64,000 nt of DNA from Parasediminibacterium sp046546515 (GTDB lineage Bacteria; Bacteroidota; Bacteroidia; Chitinophagales; Chitinophagaceae): assembly GCF_046546515.1 (NCBI RefSeq), contig NZ_JBKHKJ010000011.1, forward strand, positions 1 through 64,000. The letters are read 5' to 3'. Within the stretch, counting starts at the first letter, position 1. Each line of letters opens with the position of its first letter. This document shows, piece by piece, positions 8,199 to 17,482 of the stretch. Made by a program: the position numbers and the translations under genes. The notes under the pieces are model-generated. The model ran no database searches and was not told the origin of the DNA. It saw only the letters and a program-made list of their open reading frames with translations.

Positions 8199-9130
8199 TG
8201 AGCCAATTGCAAACATATAAGCAGGGCATGAAGCTGATGGGCAACCATTTTGAAATAAGTGTGGTGGCAGATGATGAGGCATGGGCGAATGAAAAGATAG
8301 CAGTAGGTGTTGCCGAAATAAGGCGGATAGAAACGTTACTAACCACCTATAGCGATGATAGCGAAACCAATATGGTTAATGCCAATGCTGGGATTGCGCC
8401 CGTGGCGGTAAGTAGGGAAATGTTTCAATTGGTGGAGCGGTCGCTACGCATATCATCTGTGACGCAAGGGGCGTTTGATATTAGTTATGGGTCAGTAGAT
8501 AAGAAGCTATGGAATTTTGATACTTCCATGCAAGCACTCCCCGATAAGGAGACTGCCAAACAAATGGTACGGCTGATTAATTACCGGAATATCATATTGG
8601 ACAATGAACAGTGCAGTATTTTTTTAAAAGAACCGGGGATGCGGATAGGTTTTGGAGGTATTGGCAAGGGCTATGCTGCCGAGCGTGCAAAAGATGCAAT
8701 GAAGGCAGCGGGCGTGGCAAGTGGCATAGTAAATGCTTCGGGCGACCTTACCGCTTGGGGCTACCAGCCAGATGGTTCGCGGTGGACAATCGGCATTGCC
8801 AACCCAGATTTTTCAGCGCATGTTTTTTCTTACATGGATATTACCAATATGGCGGTGGCTACTTCGGGCAATTATGAAAAATATGTATTGATAGGAGGCA
8901 AAAAATATTCGCATACCATCAACCCCCGCACTGGCTTGCCAGTTAAAGGCATCAAGAGTGTTACCATCATTTCCACCAATGCCGAGATTGCCGATGCCAT
9001 GGCTACCCCGGTAACCATCATGGGCATCCGTGCAGGGTTGGATATGATTAATCAAATCAAGAACATAGAAGCTATTGTGATAGACGACAACAATAAGATA
9101 TATACCTCAAAAAACATCCATTTTAATTAA
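8198..9130 (+). CDS. apbE: FAD:protein FMN transferase (ApbE family)
   Basis: The 310-residue protein matches ApbE throughout: an N-terminal MGNHFEISV segment, FDISYGSV near residue 93, the FAD/Mg-binding GFGGIGKGYA at 151-160, SGDLTAWG, ATSGNYEKY and HTINPRTGLPV. ApbE moves FMN from FAD onto a Ser/Thr of target proteins, usually outside the cytoplasm. No signal peptide or lipobox is visible at this start, which is odd for an envelope ApbE; the start is fixed by the one-base overlap with the thioredoxin gene. No classical target (RnfG, NqrC, FMN-binding domain) lies in the window. Confidence 0.93.
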   Translation: MSQLQTYKQGMKLMGNHFEISVVADDEAWANEKIAVGVAEIRRIETLLTTYSDDSETNMVNANAGIAPVAVSREMFQLVERSLRISSVTQGAFDISYGSVDKKLWNFDTSMQALPDKETAKQMVRLINYRNIILDNEQCSIFLKEPGMRIGFGGIGKGYAAERAKDAMKAAGVASGIVNASGDLTAWGYQPDGSRWTIGIANPDFSAHVFSYMDITNMAVATSGNYEKYVLIGGKKYSHTINPRTGLPVKGIKSVTIISTNAEIADAMATPVTIMGIRAGLDMINQIKNIEAIVIDDNNKIYTSKNIHFN

Positions 9131-9135
9131 GCAAC

Positions 9136-9363
9136 ATGAACAAAAAACAGCCCTTATTCTTCGCACTCATGACCGCAGGTACAGCCCTTGCAGCCTCATC
9201 TTGTAGTCAGGTAAAAGAATATCAGAAAAGCAGGATCAATGATTCTGAAATGACCTTGTCCGCAAGAGCGGTACAAAAGAACGAACTGAATGCCATGACT
9301 TACCGTGAAGGTGCTTCGGGTGCCAATGGGGGGAAGAGTGGCGGGGGGTGTGGGTGTAATTGA
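9136..9363 (+). CDS. DUF4266-type small lipoprotein with Gly-Cys tail
   Basis: The 75-residue protein has a signal peptide with a weak lipobox ending in C23 and the DUF4266 C-terminal pattern REGASGA followed by a glycine-rich GGGCGCN end (C72, C74). It begins five bases after apbE. DUF4266 proteins are regularly encoded between ApbE and DUF3570 genes; their function is not known. The EGASGAN segment (58-64) vaguely resembles the ApbE target motif DGxSGAT but ends in Asn, so it cannot be assumed to carry FMN. The paired cysteines could bind metal or serve the upstream thioredoxin. Confidence 0.85.
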   Translation: MNKKQPLFFALMTAGTALAASSCSQVKEYQKSRINDSEMTLSARAVQKNELNAMTYREGASGANGGKSGGGCGCN

Positions 9364-9425
9364 GGCGTAAGGCATAAGGGATAAGGCGTAAGTGGTACGT
9401 TATACGTTTTAAGTTGTACGCTTAT
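9363..9425. repeat. Nine-unit heptamer array
   Basis: Nine consecutive 7-bp units (types AGGCGTA, AGGCATA, CGTTATA, AGTTGTA) run without indel from the last base of the DUF4266 stop codon. The array lies between DUF4266 and DUF3570. Confidence 0.8.
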
Positions 9426-9507
9426 GGAAGCCTTCGCTTGGAAGGAAGCATTCCTTGGTTAAGTTGTTTTTTATTCTTGATTATTTCAATCCTGATACAA
9501 ATTCATT

Positions 9508-10719
9508 ATGTCTAAAAAGAAAATATGTTTGGCGCTGGTGGGTATTTATTTTTCCATGTTTAGGGGTTTTGGGCAAAGTTTGCCTGATACCATATACGAA
9601 TCGAAGCCGTTAAAACTGGAAGAAGTAAACCTGGTTTCCAGCTATTATACCCAGGAAGGTATACACTCTGCCGTTACTGGTGGGATTGGCAATGAGCATG
9701 TAACAGATTTGGCGAATGGGATTAGTGTGAAGTTTGTGGGCAGGGATATGTCTAATATTAAGCATACTATTACTGCGGGACTTGGGCTGGACCACCATAC
9801 GGCTGCTTCGCAGGCTTATGTATCTAAAACAGGGGCATCTAAAAAAGATGGAACAAGGGTATACCCTTCTTTGGAATGGTTGCGGGAAAATGAGGACAAA
9901 GGCAGCAGCTTTGGTATTGGCGCTTATTATTCAGCAGAATACAATTACCACTCCTTTGGTTTGGATATGTCTTTTTCTAAAAAGAACAAACATAATGGTC
10001 AGTTTGATGGTAAAGTAAATGCCTACTTAGACCAGGTAAAAATGATTTATCCATCGGAACTGGTACCTGCAAGCACAGTAGTTAGCTCCGCCAGCAGTGG
10101 AGGAGAAGGAAAAAGCAATATCCCATCTTCTGCTCGGAATACTTTTTCGGCATCGGGCACCTTTTCGCAGGTTATCAATAAACGGATGCAGGCCAGTATT
10201 AATGTGGATGTAGTGGAGCAAAACGGATACTTGGGTTTGCCTTTCCACAGGGTATTTTTTATTGACAATTCAGAAAGAGTAGAAAATCTGCCTTCCAATA
10301 GGCTGAAAGTACCCATAGGGCTACGCCTGAATTATTTTGCGGGGGATAGGGTTATTATACGTAGTTACTACCGTTTTTACAAGGATGATTGGGGATTAAC
10401 CGCCCATACCGCTGAGGTAGAAATACCAGTAAAGATTACCCCTTTCTTTTCCGTATCGCCTTTTTACCGTTTTTATACCCAAACAGCAGTAGACTATTTT
10501 GCGGCGTATGGCAAGCACTTAGCTACAGACACCTATTTCACCAGCAATTATGCCTTATCGGCTTTAACTAGCCAGTACATGGGTGCGGGCATAAAGCTTA
10601 CGCCACCCGATGGTATTTTGAAAACGCATCTAACTTCATTGGAGTTGAGGTATGGGCATTATACGCAATCAACGGAGTTGGTGTCCAATATCATTTCATT
10701 GTCGATGCAGTTTAAATAG
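9508..10719 (+). CDS. DUF3570 outer-membrane beta-barrel protein
   Basis: The 403-residue protein has a signal peptide ending near GFGQ, then alternating polar and aromatic strands typical of an outer-membrane barrel, such as RSYYRFYKDDWGLTAHTAEVE and YRFYTQTAVDYFAAYGKHLATDTYF. The chain ends in a hydrophobic strand, SLSMQFK. The pattern TSASTQAYVSKTG-like near the N-terminus and the order after DUF4266 identify it as DUF3570. It is probably the outer-membrane component of the thioredoxin-ApbE-DUF4266 cluster. The cluster's transported or sensed substrate is unknown. Confidence 0.85.
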   Translation: MSKKKICLALVGIYFSMFRGFGQSLPDTIYESKPLKLEEVNLVSSYYTQEGIHSAVTGGIGNEHVTDLANGISVKFVGRDMSNIKHTITAGLGLDHHTAASQAYVSKTGASKKDGTRVYPSLEWLRENEDKGSSFGIGAYYSAEYNYHSFGLDMSFSKKNKHNGQFDGKVNAYLDQVKMIYPSELVPASTVVSSASSGGEGKSNIPSSARNTFSASGTFSQVINKRMQASINVDVVEQNGYLGLPFHRVFFIDNSERVENLPSNRLKVPIGLRLNYFAGDRVIIRSYYRFYKDDWGLTAHTAEVEIPVKITPFFSVSPFYRFYTQTAVDYFAAYGKHLATDTYFTSNYALSALTSQYMGAGIKLTPPDGILKTHLTSLELRYGHYTQSTELVSNIISLSMQFK

Positions 10720-10752
10720 TGGTTAGTACTTTGATGCAAATTTGGTTTATCT

Positions 10753-10877
10753 GCCACAAAGGCACGAAAGCAAAAAGAGGCACGAAGTTTTAAGGGAAGA
10801 AGAAAAAAGAAGAAGATTTATATTAGCAATACCTTTTAACCTACCTCTTCGTGTTTTTGTGCCTTTCGTGCAAAAAA
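10753..10877. repeat. Inverted-repeat element (GCCACAAAGGCACGAAAG family)
   Basis: GCCACAAAGGCACGAAAG and GAGGCACGAAG near 10753-10787 are complemented by CTTCGTGTTTTTGTGCC and CTTTCGTGC near 10847-10872. This is a diverged member of the dispersed CACAAAGG elements seen elsewhere in the window. It occupies most of the gap between DUF3570 and the Wadjet operon and may act as a bidirectional terminator. Nothing else is seen in 10878-11031 beyond an AT-rich leader with TTATTTTG just before jetA. Confidence 0.6.
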
Positions 10878-11031
10878 GCATATTCAATTTTGTGAGTAGT
10901 AACAAATAGTTTAATCATTACTAATGGATAAACCATCATATTCAATAAGCATCATAAAAATGTAGGTAACAAGCACATAATGCCTTTAAGTTCTTAAATC
11001 CAATCTAATTCCTTATTTTGTGACTTATTAA

Positions 11032-12228
11032 ATGAATACTTTTTCCAATATAAAAGAATTATTATCAGCCTTATACAGGGAGCGGGACTTACTTGCAGAA
11101 ATGTTTAAAAAACGCACGTCCCTTTCCTATAAGCTAGATTTTGCACTCGAACTATTAGAGCATAAACAAGAAAGGCTGGATTACCTGATTGACCATGCCG
11201 TTATTAGGCAAAATGGGCAATTCCTGGAAATTGACGACCAGTTCCTACAATTCTTTGAGCAAATATTGGAAGTGAACGACGAAATAAATGTTTCCTACAT
11301 CAATGAAAATATCCAGAGCGTACAACAAAATATCAATTATTATTTAGAGGAAAACAACGATCAACGCAAGTACAACTACCTGCGCACCATTAAAAACACA
11401 CTCAGGAAAATAGGGGCTATCACACTGCGAAATGTGGTGGACTTGAAGCGGAACCTGGAAACTACTTTTAAAAACGAGCCCAACTATAAAATAAAAAAGG
11501 CGAAACTGGAAACCTTGGACAGGAAGCGGTTGGACATTAGTGCCTTAATAGAACAAACCGAGCAACTAGTAACGAATGAAGAAGTTACCTTTTTCAAGTC
11601 GGCATTGGACGAGGAATTGGGCAGCATCATTACGCAGTTAAGGTTGCAATTGGGCAAATGCACGCACAACCTAATAGATATAGAAAAGCAAATTATAGAC
11701 TTCCTGAACCAAATAAAATATCAAAGTAGCATTATAGAAAAACTACGGCAAGTTAAATACCTGAAAGACCAGTTTACCCTTGAGGCAAATACTAATTTTA
11801 AAATGGTGCTGGCACAACAAAATGCCCTTGTTTTTGAACCAAACCCTTCTTATCCATTAAGATTATCGATTGGTTACCTGCTATCGGATGAGGAAGTACG
11901 CCTGATCATCGAAAAAGTTGCCTCCCGGAATAAAACTGGGGCAACCATAAAACAAGCGCTTGCAGGCAATATTGCCCCTGAATACCTAGGGGCACAAATA
12001 GCAGAGGAAATTTTCATAAACTTGGAAGAAGTAAAAAACAGCTTTCTTGCATCGGGTAATAACTTGTTCGATTTCATTAGTAGCTACACTTTTGCAAAAG
12101 AGGTTTCATTTGACGAAAGCGTAACCATTTATTGCCAGATGGTATCGCAGTTTGAAGCCCTTTTTGAAATATCGCAGCAAATAGAAACTAAGAACCAAAC
12201 CGAATTGACGATGGTTTACCCCAAATAA
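11032..12228 (+). CDS. jetA: Wadjet subunit JetA (MukF/kleisin-like)
   Basis: The 398-residue, largely helical and coiled-coil protein is the first gene of a four-gene operon whose order and sizes match JetABCD. In Wadjet, JetA is the MukF-like kleisin that bridges the SMC-like JetC dimer. Sequence features are heptad-rich segments (about 40-260) and a C-terminal region of about 270-390. No catalytic motif is expected. The assignment rests mainly on operon context with a clear JetC and JetD; the subtype cannot be fixed by eye. Base composition is similar to the neighbours, so recent transfer is not obvious. Confidence 0.8.
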   Translation: MNTFSNIKELLSALYRERDLLAEMFKKRTSLSYKLDFALELLEHKQERLDYLIDHAVIRQNGQFLEIDDQFLQFFEQILEVNDEINVSYINENIQSVQQNINYYLEENNDQRKYNYLRTIKNTLRKIGAITLRNVVDLKRNLETTFKNEPNYKIKKAKLETLDRKRLDISALIEQTEQLVTNEEVTFFKSALDEELGSIITQLRLQLGKCTHNLIDIEKQIIDFLNQIKYQSSIIEKLRQVKYLKDQFTLEANTNFKMVLAQQNALVFEPNPSYPLRLSIGYLLSDEEVRLIIEKVASRNKTGATIKQALAGNIAPEYLGAQIAEEIFINLEEVKNSFLASGNNLFDFISSYTFAKEVSFDESVTIYCQMVSQFEALFEISQQIETKNQTELTMVYPK

Positions 12229-12239
12229 ATGATTTGAAC

Positions 12240-12812
12240 ATGCAAATGCCGCCACAAACAGCCGATATTTTTGACATACTGAGCAAAGGGCAATTTATAT
12301 GCTCCAACAGTACAGACAGTACCAAAAGGAAACTTTATTCCATTATTGAGGAAGAAGAAAACCATGAGGTATTGTACAACTATTTCAAGCACATCAATTT
12401 TGCCTTGGAAAAAGGCGATGAATATTTCTATTTCAGCAGGGAGGAATCGAAAGCAGATTTGGAAAGAAAAATAAAAACAGCCGAAAAATGGATTGATATA
12501 CTAGATTTCCTAAAAACCTACGACAATGCCTTTAGCTCGGGTTACCGGGTTTCCATTGCCGAGATAATCGTTCGGCTAAAAACGGATGCAGAATTGGAAA
12601 CAAAACTATATGGGCTCAAAAAAATTACCGACAAAGAAAAGAATACCGAAATACTGGAAAAGATTTTCGACATATTGGAAAAGGATTGTTTTATAGAAAT
12701 AGAAAACGCAAACTCGGGAACTTATAAGGTATTGGCTTCCTTTAAGTACATGGAAGAATTGATAATGTGCATTCATATACCTCAAGAAATCATCAATGAC
12801 ATCGCTAAGTAA
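12240..12812 (+). CDS. jetB: Wadjet subunit JetB (MukE-like, DUF4194-like)
   Basis: The 190-residue protein starts at the ATG at 12240, 11 bases after jetA stops; a TTG two codons upstream is the alternative. It contains DIFDILSKGQFI and a winged-helix-like body ending in MEELIMCIHIPQEI. MukE-like JetB binds the kleisin JetA. The end overlaps jetC by 17 bases, showing tight coupling. Identification comes from position, size and overall character; no active site is expected. Confidence 0.8.
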   Translation: MQMPPQTADIFDILSKGQFICSNSTDSTKRKLYSIIEEEENHEVLYNYFKHINFALEKGDEYFYFSREESKADLERKIKTAEKWIDILDFLKTYDNAFSSGYRVSIAEIIVRLKTDAELETKLYGLKKITDKEKNTEILEKIFDILEKDCFIEIENANSGTYKVLASFKYMEELIMCIHIPQEIINDIAK

Positions 12813-15800
12813 AATCATTTTTATCAATAGTGCCAATGGTTCCATCCGCTATGCCGAGGTGGAATTGGACGGGAACGTGCATTTTATTGGCACACAAGGA
12901 GTAGGAAAAAGCACGTTGCTGCGAGCAATCTTATTCTTTTACAATGCAGACAAGCTGCGGCTGGGCATACCGAAAGAAAAGAAAACTTTTGACGAGCATT
13001 ATTTCCCTTACCCCAACTCCTATATCATTTATGAAGTAATGAAAGATACTGGGTCCTTTTGCATATTGGCTTTCAAATCGCAAGGCAGGGTAGCGTTCCG
13101 TTTTTTTGATGCAGCATACTCACCAGCCTTTTTTATCGATAGTGAGGGGATGGTATTTGCCACATGGGACAAAACAAGAGATATTTTTGGCAAGCATATC
13201 AATTACACCAAAATCATCAATAGTTACGAGGAATACCGCAACATCTTGTATGGCAACAACAAAGGGCTGCCACCGGAATATAGGAAATATGCCATATTAG
13301 AAAGCAAGCAGTACCAAAATATACCCCGCACCATCCAAAATGTATTCCTGAATGCGAAGCTGGATGCTGAGTTTATTAAAGAAACCATCATCAAATCGCT
13401 GAACGAGGAGGAAACCACCATAGACCTCACCACGTATTCGCACACGCACCTAAAAGATTTTGAGGCAAACCTGAACGACATCAGGCTTTGGACAGACAAG
13501 AACAGGAATGCCGAAAATCAATTGCACAAACAAGCAAATGCCGTTTCAACTGTTTTTTTAGCACTGCGATATTTGAATAACCAGAAAAATGAACTGGCCG
13601 GGCAACTCGGCTGGTCATTAGCCAACATGGAAGTGGAACAACCAAAATATGCAAAAGAAAAAAGGCAAAGGGAAGATGAGCAACAACAACTGCAAGAACG
13701 ATTATACAAAATAGGTGAGGCTTTCAAAGAAAAGGAAGGAAAGATAAATAAGGAACTTAATATAATTGATAGCAAACTAAAAGAGATTAGAACCAAACAA
13801 ACTGAATATAAGGCAATAGATATTGAGACCATAATAGCCAAAGTTGCCAGGAAAGATAGCTGGGTGGCACAGCAGCAACAGCTAGAGCAGGAAAAAACTA
13901 TCCTTACTTCCAATTTCATGGAAATAGACCAACGGTATAGTGCATTATTGCAACAATTGGAGAACAGTTTGGCAAGTTTTGCCAACGAAAAACAAACAGA
14001 GAAGAATAACGGGCAAAGCCAGCTAAACACATTTAAAGAAAGGCTTGGCAAACAATATGAGGGTATTTATGAGGAAATAAGAAGCCAACAGACAGAAGCA
14101 TTGGCAACTGCACGGGTCTTTGTTGATGAAAAAAACTCGGTTATATCTTCCCTTAAAATTAAACTAGCTGAAGCTAGGCATAAGCGGCATTATGAAAATG
14201 AAATAAAAGAATGTGAAGCGGACATAGCTGCAAAAAAAGCCAGCATTGCAGAAGCACAGCATACCATCCGCCAAAATGGCGAAATATGCAAAAATACCGA
14301 AAGGGAATGGGGGTTGGAGGAAACCAAAACCAAAGCCGACTTTGACAGGAACATAGACAAACAAAATGAGGCACTAGAAAAATACAAGCAACAGGCAATC
14401 GCAATTGACCTTAAAATTGAAAATAGCAAGGATTCCTTATATGGTTGGCTAAATGAGCAAATGCTTGGCTGGGAAAACAATATTGGGAAAATAATAGATG
14501 AGGAAAATGTATTGTTCCATCCCGGCCTAAGCCCCCAAAAAGCAACAACGGGCGAAGCCAACTTTTATGGCGTAAACATTGACCTAGTAGAGATAAGCAA
14601 AACCGTAAAAACAGTTGCGGACTACCAGCGTGAAAAAGAAGGGCTAAACGAAGCAATAGCTGCCGGAAGAAAAAACATTGCCTCGCTGGATGAAGCACTG
14701 AACGACAACTTGGAAAAACTGAAAAAGAAGTTCCAGCCCAAGATCAGGGAGTTGAAAGAAAGCATACAAACAGAGGAATACGGCATAAGCCAAAGCCAGC
14801 AACAATTGGATAGCTATACGGTGCAATTAGCGGATTGGAACAAACGTGCAGAAACGGAGAAAAAAGAGGCCCTCCAAAAAATAGAAAATGCCATTGCGGA
14901 AGCAAGCGAGGCATTGATAAAAGCAAAGGAGAACCTAGCCCAATTAGAAGGCAACATCAACAAGCAGATAGATGCAAAGAAAAAAGAGAAAGAAAGCAAG
15001 ATAAAGGTCGAAGAAAAGAAGCTGGCAGAAATCGTTGCTTTAATTGACAACAACATCCGTGAAAAAAGGATAGAAATAGAAAAAAGGGCTGCTGAATTAA
15101 AAGCACAACAAAAGGCTGAGTTAGATAACAAAGGTGCTGATACCAAAAGGATTAGCCAAATAGAAACAGCACTGGCTGAAATCAAAAAAGAGTTGGCCTA
15201 TATTGACGCGAATCTTAGAGTAGTTTATAACTATGAGAAAGACAAGAGTGAATTATTTGACCATCTTGACGAATTTAAAATCCGAAAGAAATTAGCAGAA
15301 GATAAACTGGAAACTGAACTTGCCAACTACAATAAAACAAAAGGGGAGTTGCAAAATAGTATCAATGAAACAACAGCAAAAATAAACAGGCTTGCCAATA
15401 TATTAAATGCTTTTCAGGAAGATGTGGCGCTTTATGAGGAATTCAAACGTTCAAAAGCTTATCAACCCATTAGTAATTATATTGACACATTTAGCGAAGC
15501 CAATAAAACCAGCAAAAGGTGCAAAGCCATTATAGAGGAACTTACTCAAAAATATTATGACGGTATCAGTCGAACTGATGAGTTAAAGGAAGCCATAAAC
15601 AAATTTGCCGGGAATTTTCAGGAAAACAACATTTTCAATTTCAAAACAAAATTCAGTAGCGAGGATGAATATTTTGCATTTGCCGAGCTATTGAAAATAT
15701 TCATGGAAGAAGATAAAATTGGCGAATATGTAAAAAGGGTACAGGAAAGGTTTGCACACATTATCCGGCAGATAGGCAAGGAAACAAATGAGTTAATAGC

Positions 15801-16470
15801 AAAAGAGGGCGAAATACATGGGGTTATCACAGACATCAACAAAGACTTTGTTTCCCGAAATTTTGTAGGTGCAATCAAAAGGATGGAGTTACGAACGGTA
15901 AAAAGTGCCAATAAAATTTTCCAGTTGCTGGAAGAAATCAAAATATTCAATGATGAAAATGCCTTTGAACTTGGCCAGCCCAACCTTTTTTCGTCTGGCA
16001 ACCAAGCAAGCAAGAACGAAAAAGCCATCAGCCTATTGAAACAACTGATAAAAGAAATGTCCGCCACCAAAGAAAAAAAAATGACACTGTCCGATTCCTT
16101 TGAGTTGCAATTCCGTATCGTGGAGAATGACAACGACACAGATTGGGTAGAAAAATTATCAAACGTAGGTTCGGACGGGACGGATGTGCTGGTAAAAGCC
16201 ATGATCAATATCATGCTACTAAACGTGTTTAAAGAGCGGGCATCTAAAAAACAAAAGGATGATTTTATACTGCATTGCATGATGGACGAAATAGGGAAGC
16301 TGCACCCTACAAACGTAAAAGGCATTTTGAAATTTGCAAACGACCGCAATATTTACCTTATCAATAGCTCTCCCACATCTTACAACGCTATTGATTATAA
16401 ATATACTTATCTATTAGCCAAGGATGCAAAAAATGCAACCTTGGTAAAAAGGCTAGTCAAGAAAATATAG
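12796..16470 (+). CDS. jetC: Wadjet SMC-like ATPase JetC
   Basis: This 1224-residue protein is an SMC/MukB-type ATPase. The N-terminal head has Walker A GTQGVGKST (32-40). A very long coiled coil spans about residues 200-950, probably with a hinge in the middle. The C-terminal head has the signature-like LSNVGSDGT (about 1121-1129) and Walker B ILHCMMDE (D1164, E1165), followed by an H-loop-like INSSPTSY. JetC dimers extrude and size plasmid DNA so that small circles are recognised and cut by JetD. All ATPase motifs appear intact. Confidence 0.93.
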   Translation: MTSLSKIIFINSANGSIRYAEVELDGNVHFIGTQGVGKSTLLRAILFFYNADKLRLGIPKEKKTFDEHYFPYPNSYIIYEVMKDTGSFCILAFKSQGRVAFRFFDAAYSPAFFIDSEGMVFATWDKTRDIFGKHINYTKIINSYEEYRNILYGNNKGLPPEYRKYAILESKQYQNIPRTIQNVFLNAKLDAEFIKETIIKSLNEEETTIDLTTYSHTHLKDFEANLNDIRLWTDKNRNAENQLHKQANAVSTVFLALRYLNNQKNELAGQLGWSLANMEVEQPKYAKEKRQREDEQQQLQERLYKIGEAFKEKEGKINKELNIIDSKLKEIRTKQTEYKAIDIETIIAKVARKDSWVAQQQQLEQEKTILTSNFMEIDQRYSALLQQLENSLASFANEKQTEKNNGQSQLNTFKERLGKQYEGIYEEIRSQQTEALATARVFVDEKNSVISSLKIKLAEARHKRHYENEIKECEADIAAKKASIAEAQHTIRQNGEICKNTEREWGLEETKTKADFDRNIDKQNEALEKYKQQAIAIDLKIENSKDSLYGWLNEQMLGWENNIGKIIDEENVLFHPGLSPQKATTGEANFYGVNIDLVEISKTVKTVADYQREKEGLNEAIAAGRKNIASLDEALNDNLEKLKKKFQPKIRELKESIQTEEYGISQSQQQLDSYTVQLADWNKRAETEKKEALQKIENAIAEASEALIKAKENLAQLEGNINKQIDAKKKEKESKIKVEEKKLAEIVALIDNNIREKRIEIEKRAAELKAQQKAELDNKGADTKRISQIETALAEIKKELAYIDANLRVVYNYEKDKSELFDHLDEFKIRKKLAEDKLETELANYNKTKGELQNSINETTAKINRLANILNAFQEDVALYEEFKRSKAYQPISNYIDTFSEANKTSKRCKAIIEELTQKYYDGISRTDELKEAINKFAGNFQENNIFNFKTKFSSEDEYFAFAELLKIFMEEDKIGEYVKRVQERFAHIIRQIGKETNELIAKEGEIHGVITDINKDFVSRNFVGAIKRMELRTVKSANKIFQLLEEIKIFNDENAFELGQPNLFSSGNQASKNEKAISLLKQLIKEMSATKEKKMTLSDSFELQFRIVENDNDTDWVEKLSNVGSDGTDVLVKAMINIMLLNVFKERASKKQKDDFILHCMMDEIGKLHPTNVKGILKFANDRNIYLINSSPTSYNAIDYKYTYLLAKDAKNATLVKRLVKKI

Positions 16471-16492
16471 CTATAACCTTTCAAACATTGTT

Positions 16493-17371
16493 ATGAAGAT
16501 ACCCTTGCATATTGCTGAAAAATTATTGCTATTGTTAAATGGTAAAGCCATTAATGGAAGCGAGGCAAGGCACATTTTGATAGACGATTTGGTAACAGAA
16601 GCCATCCTTGAAAGAAAAGGCCGGATTAAAAAAACACTAACCCTACGAAACAGCCAGTCATTGCATTTGTACCTGCAAAACCAATGCGCCATTACAGACC
16701 TAGCTACTTATATTGAAACGCTAAAAAATGAAAACGCCTCCCGGGCAGACTTTGTTACTGTCTCGGCAGATTCAAAATTAAAGGCAGTAAGGACTTTTAA
16801 AGGCTTTTTGGTAAATAGCTACTTGCCCATACAAGCAACCCTAAACAACAAACCTTTTACCATTCATCCTCAAGAAGGTAGTTTTAGCTTTGTATATGAT
16901 TTTGAAACCTTCATTCCCTCAATAGAAACAACCATCGTAGGGATTGAGAACCCGGAAAATTTCAGGTATATTAAGCGGCAGCAATATCTGTTTAAAAACA
17001 TTACCCCCTTGTTCATTAGCCGATACCCTCAAAACCAAAGCAAGGATTTAATAAAATGGTTGCAACGCATCCCAAACACCTATTTGCACTTTGGCGATTA
17101 CGACTTTGCAGGGATTGGAATTTATGTAACCGAATTTAAAAAGCATCTCAAGGAAAAAGCAACATTCTTCATTCCAGAAAATATAGAACTACTTTTAAAA
17201 GAATACGGCAATAAGGAGCGTTATAACCAGCAAAAAATAAATTTCAACTTAGCCCTTATCCATGAACCAAACCTGCAAATGCTTATTAATTTATTAAACC
17301 AGCACAAGAAAGGATTAGACCAAGAAATTTTGGCTCATGTAGTAGCAGCTAAGAACCCAATAACCCCATAG
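16493..17371 (+). CDS. jetD: Wadjet nuclease JetD (Toprim, DUF2220-like)
   Basis: The 292-residue protein has the Toprim metal-binding residues: E152 in VGIENPENF and the D202-x-D204 pair in HFGDYDFAGIGIY. Toprim JetD cleaves the plasmid DNA that JetABC has looped. The N-terminal 110 residues look like a winged helix (SEARHILIDDLVTEAILE). At 292 residues it is shorter than the roughly 380-400 residues of type I JetD with DUF3322, so a different subtype is likely. It starts 22 bases after jetC and closes the operon. Confidence 0.88.
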   Translation: MKIPLHIAEKLLLLLNGKAINGSEARHILIDDLVTEAILERKGRIKKTLTLRNSQSLHLYLQNQCAITDLATYIETLKNENASRADFVTVSADSKLKAVRTFKGFLVNSYLPIQATLNNKPFTIHPQEGSFSFVYDFETFIPSIETTIVGIENPENFRYIKRQQYLFKNITPLFISRYPQNQSKDLIKWLQRIPNTYLHFGDYDFAGIGIYVTEFKKHLKEKATFFIPENIELLLKEYGNKERYNQQKINFNLALIHEPNLQMLINLLNQHKKGLDQEILAHVVAAKNPITP

Positions 17372-17422
17372 GATAGTTATTTACTCTTTTTTTGCTTTCT
17401 TTATACAAAATTGGATATAAAC

Positions 17423-17458
17423 AAAAGCCCCTAAACCATTTTGGCTTAGGGGCTTTTT
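17423..17458. terminator. Bidirectional terminator between jetD and mdh
   Basis: AAAAGCCCCTAA and TTAGGGGCTTTTT form a 12-bp stem with an 11-base loop and T-runs in both directions. It sits between two convergent genes and would end both transcripts. Confidence 0.9.
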
Positions 17459-17482
17459 ACTATATGCAAATCAAAGATTTAA

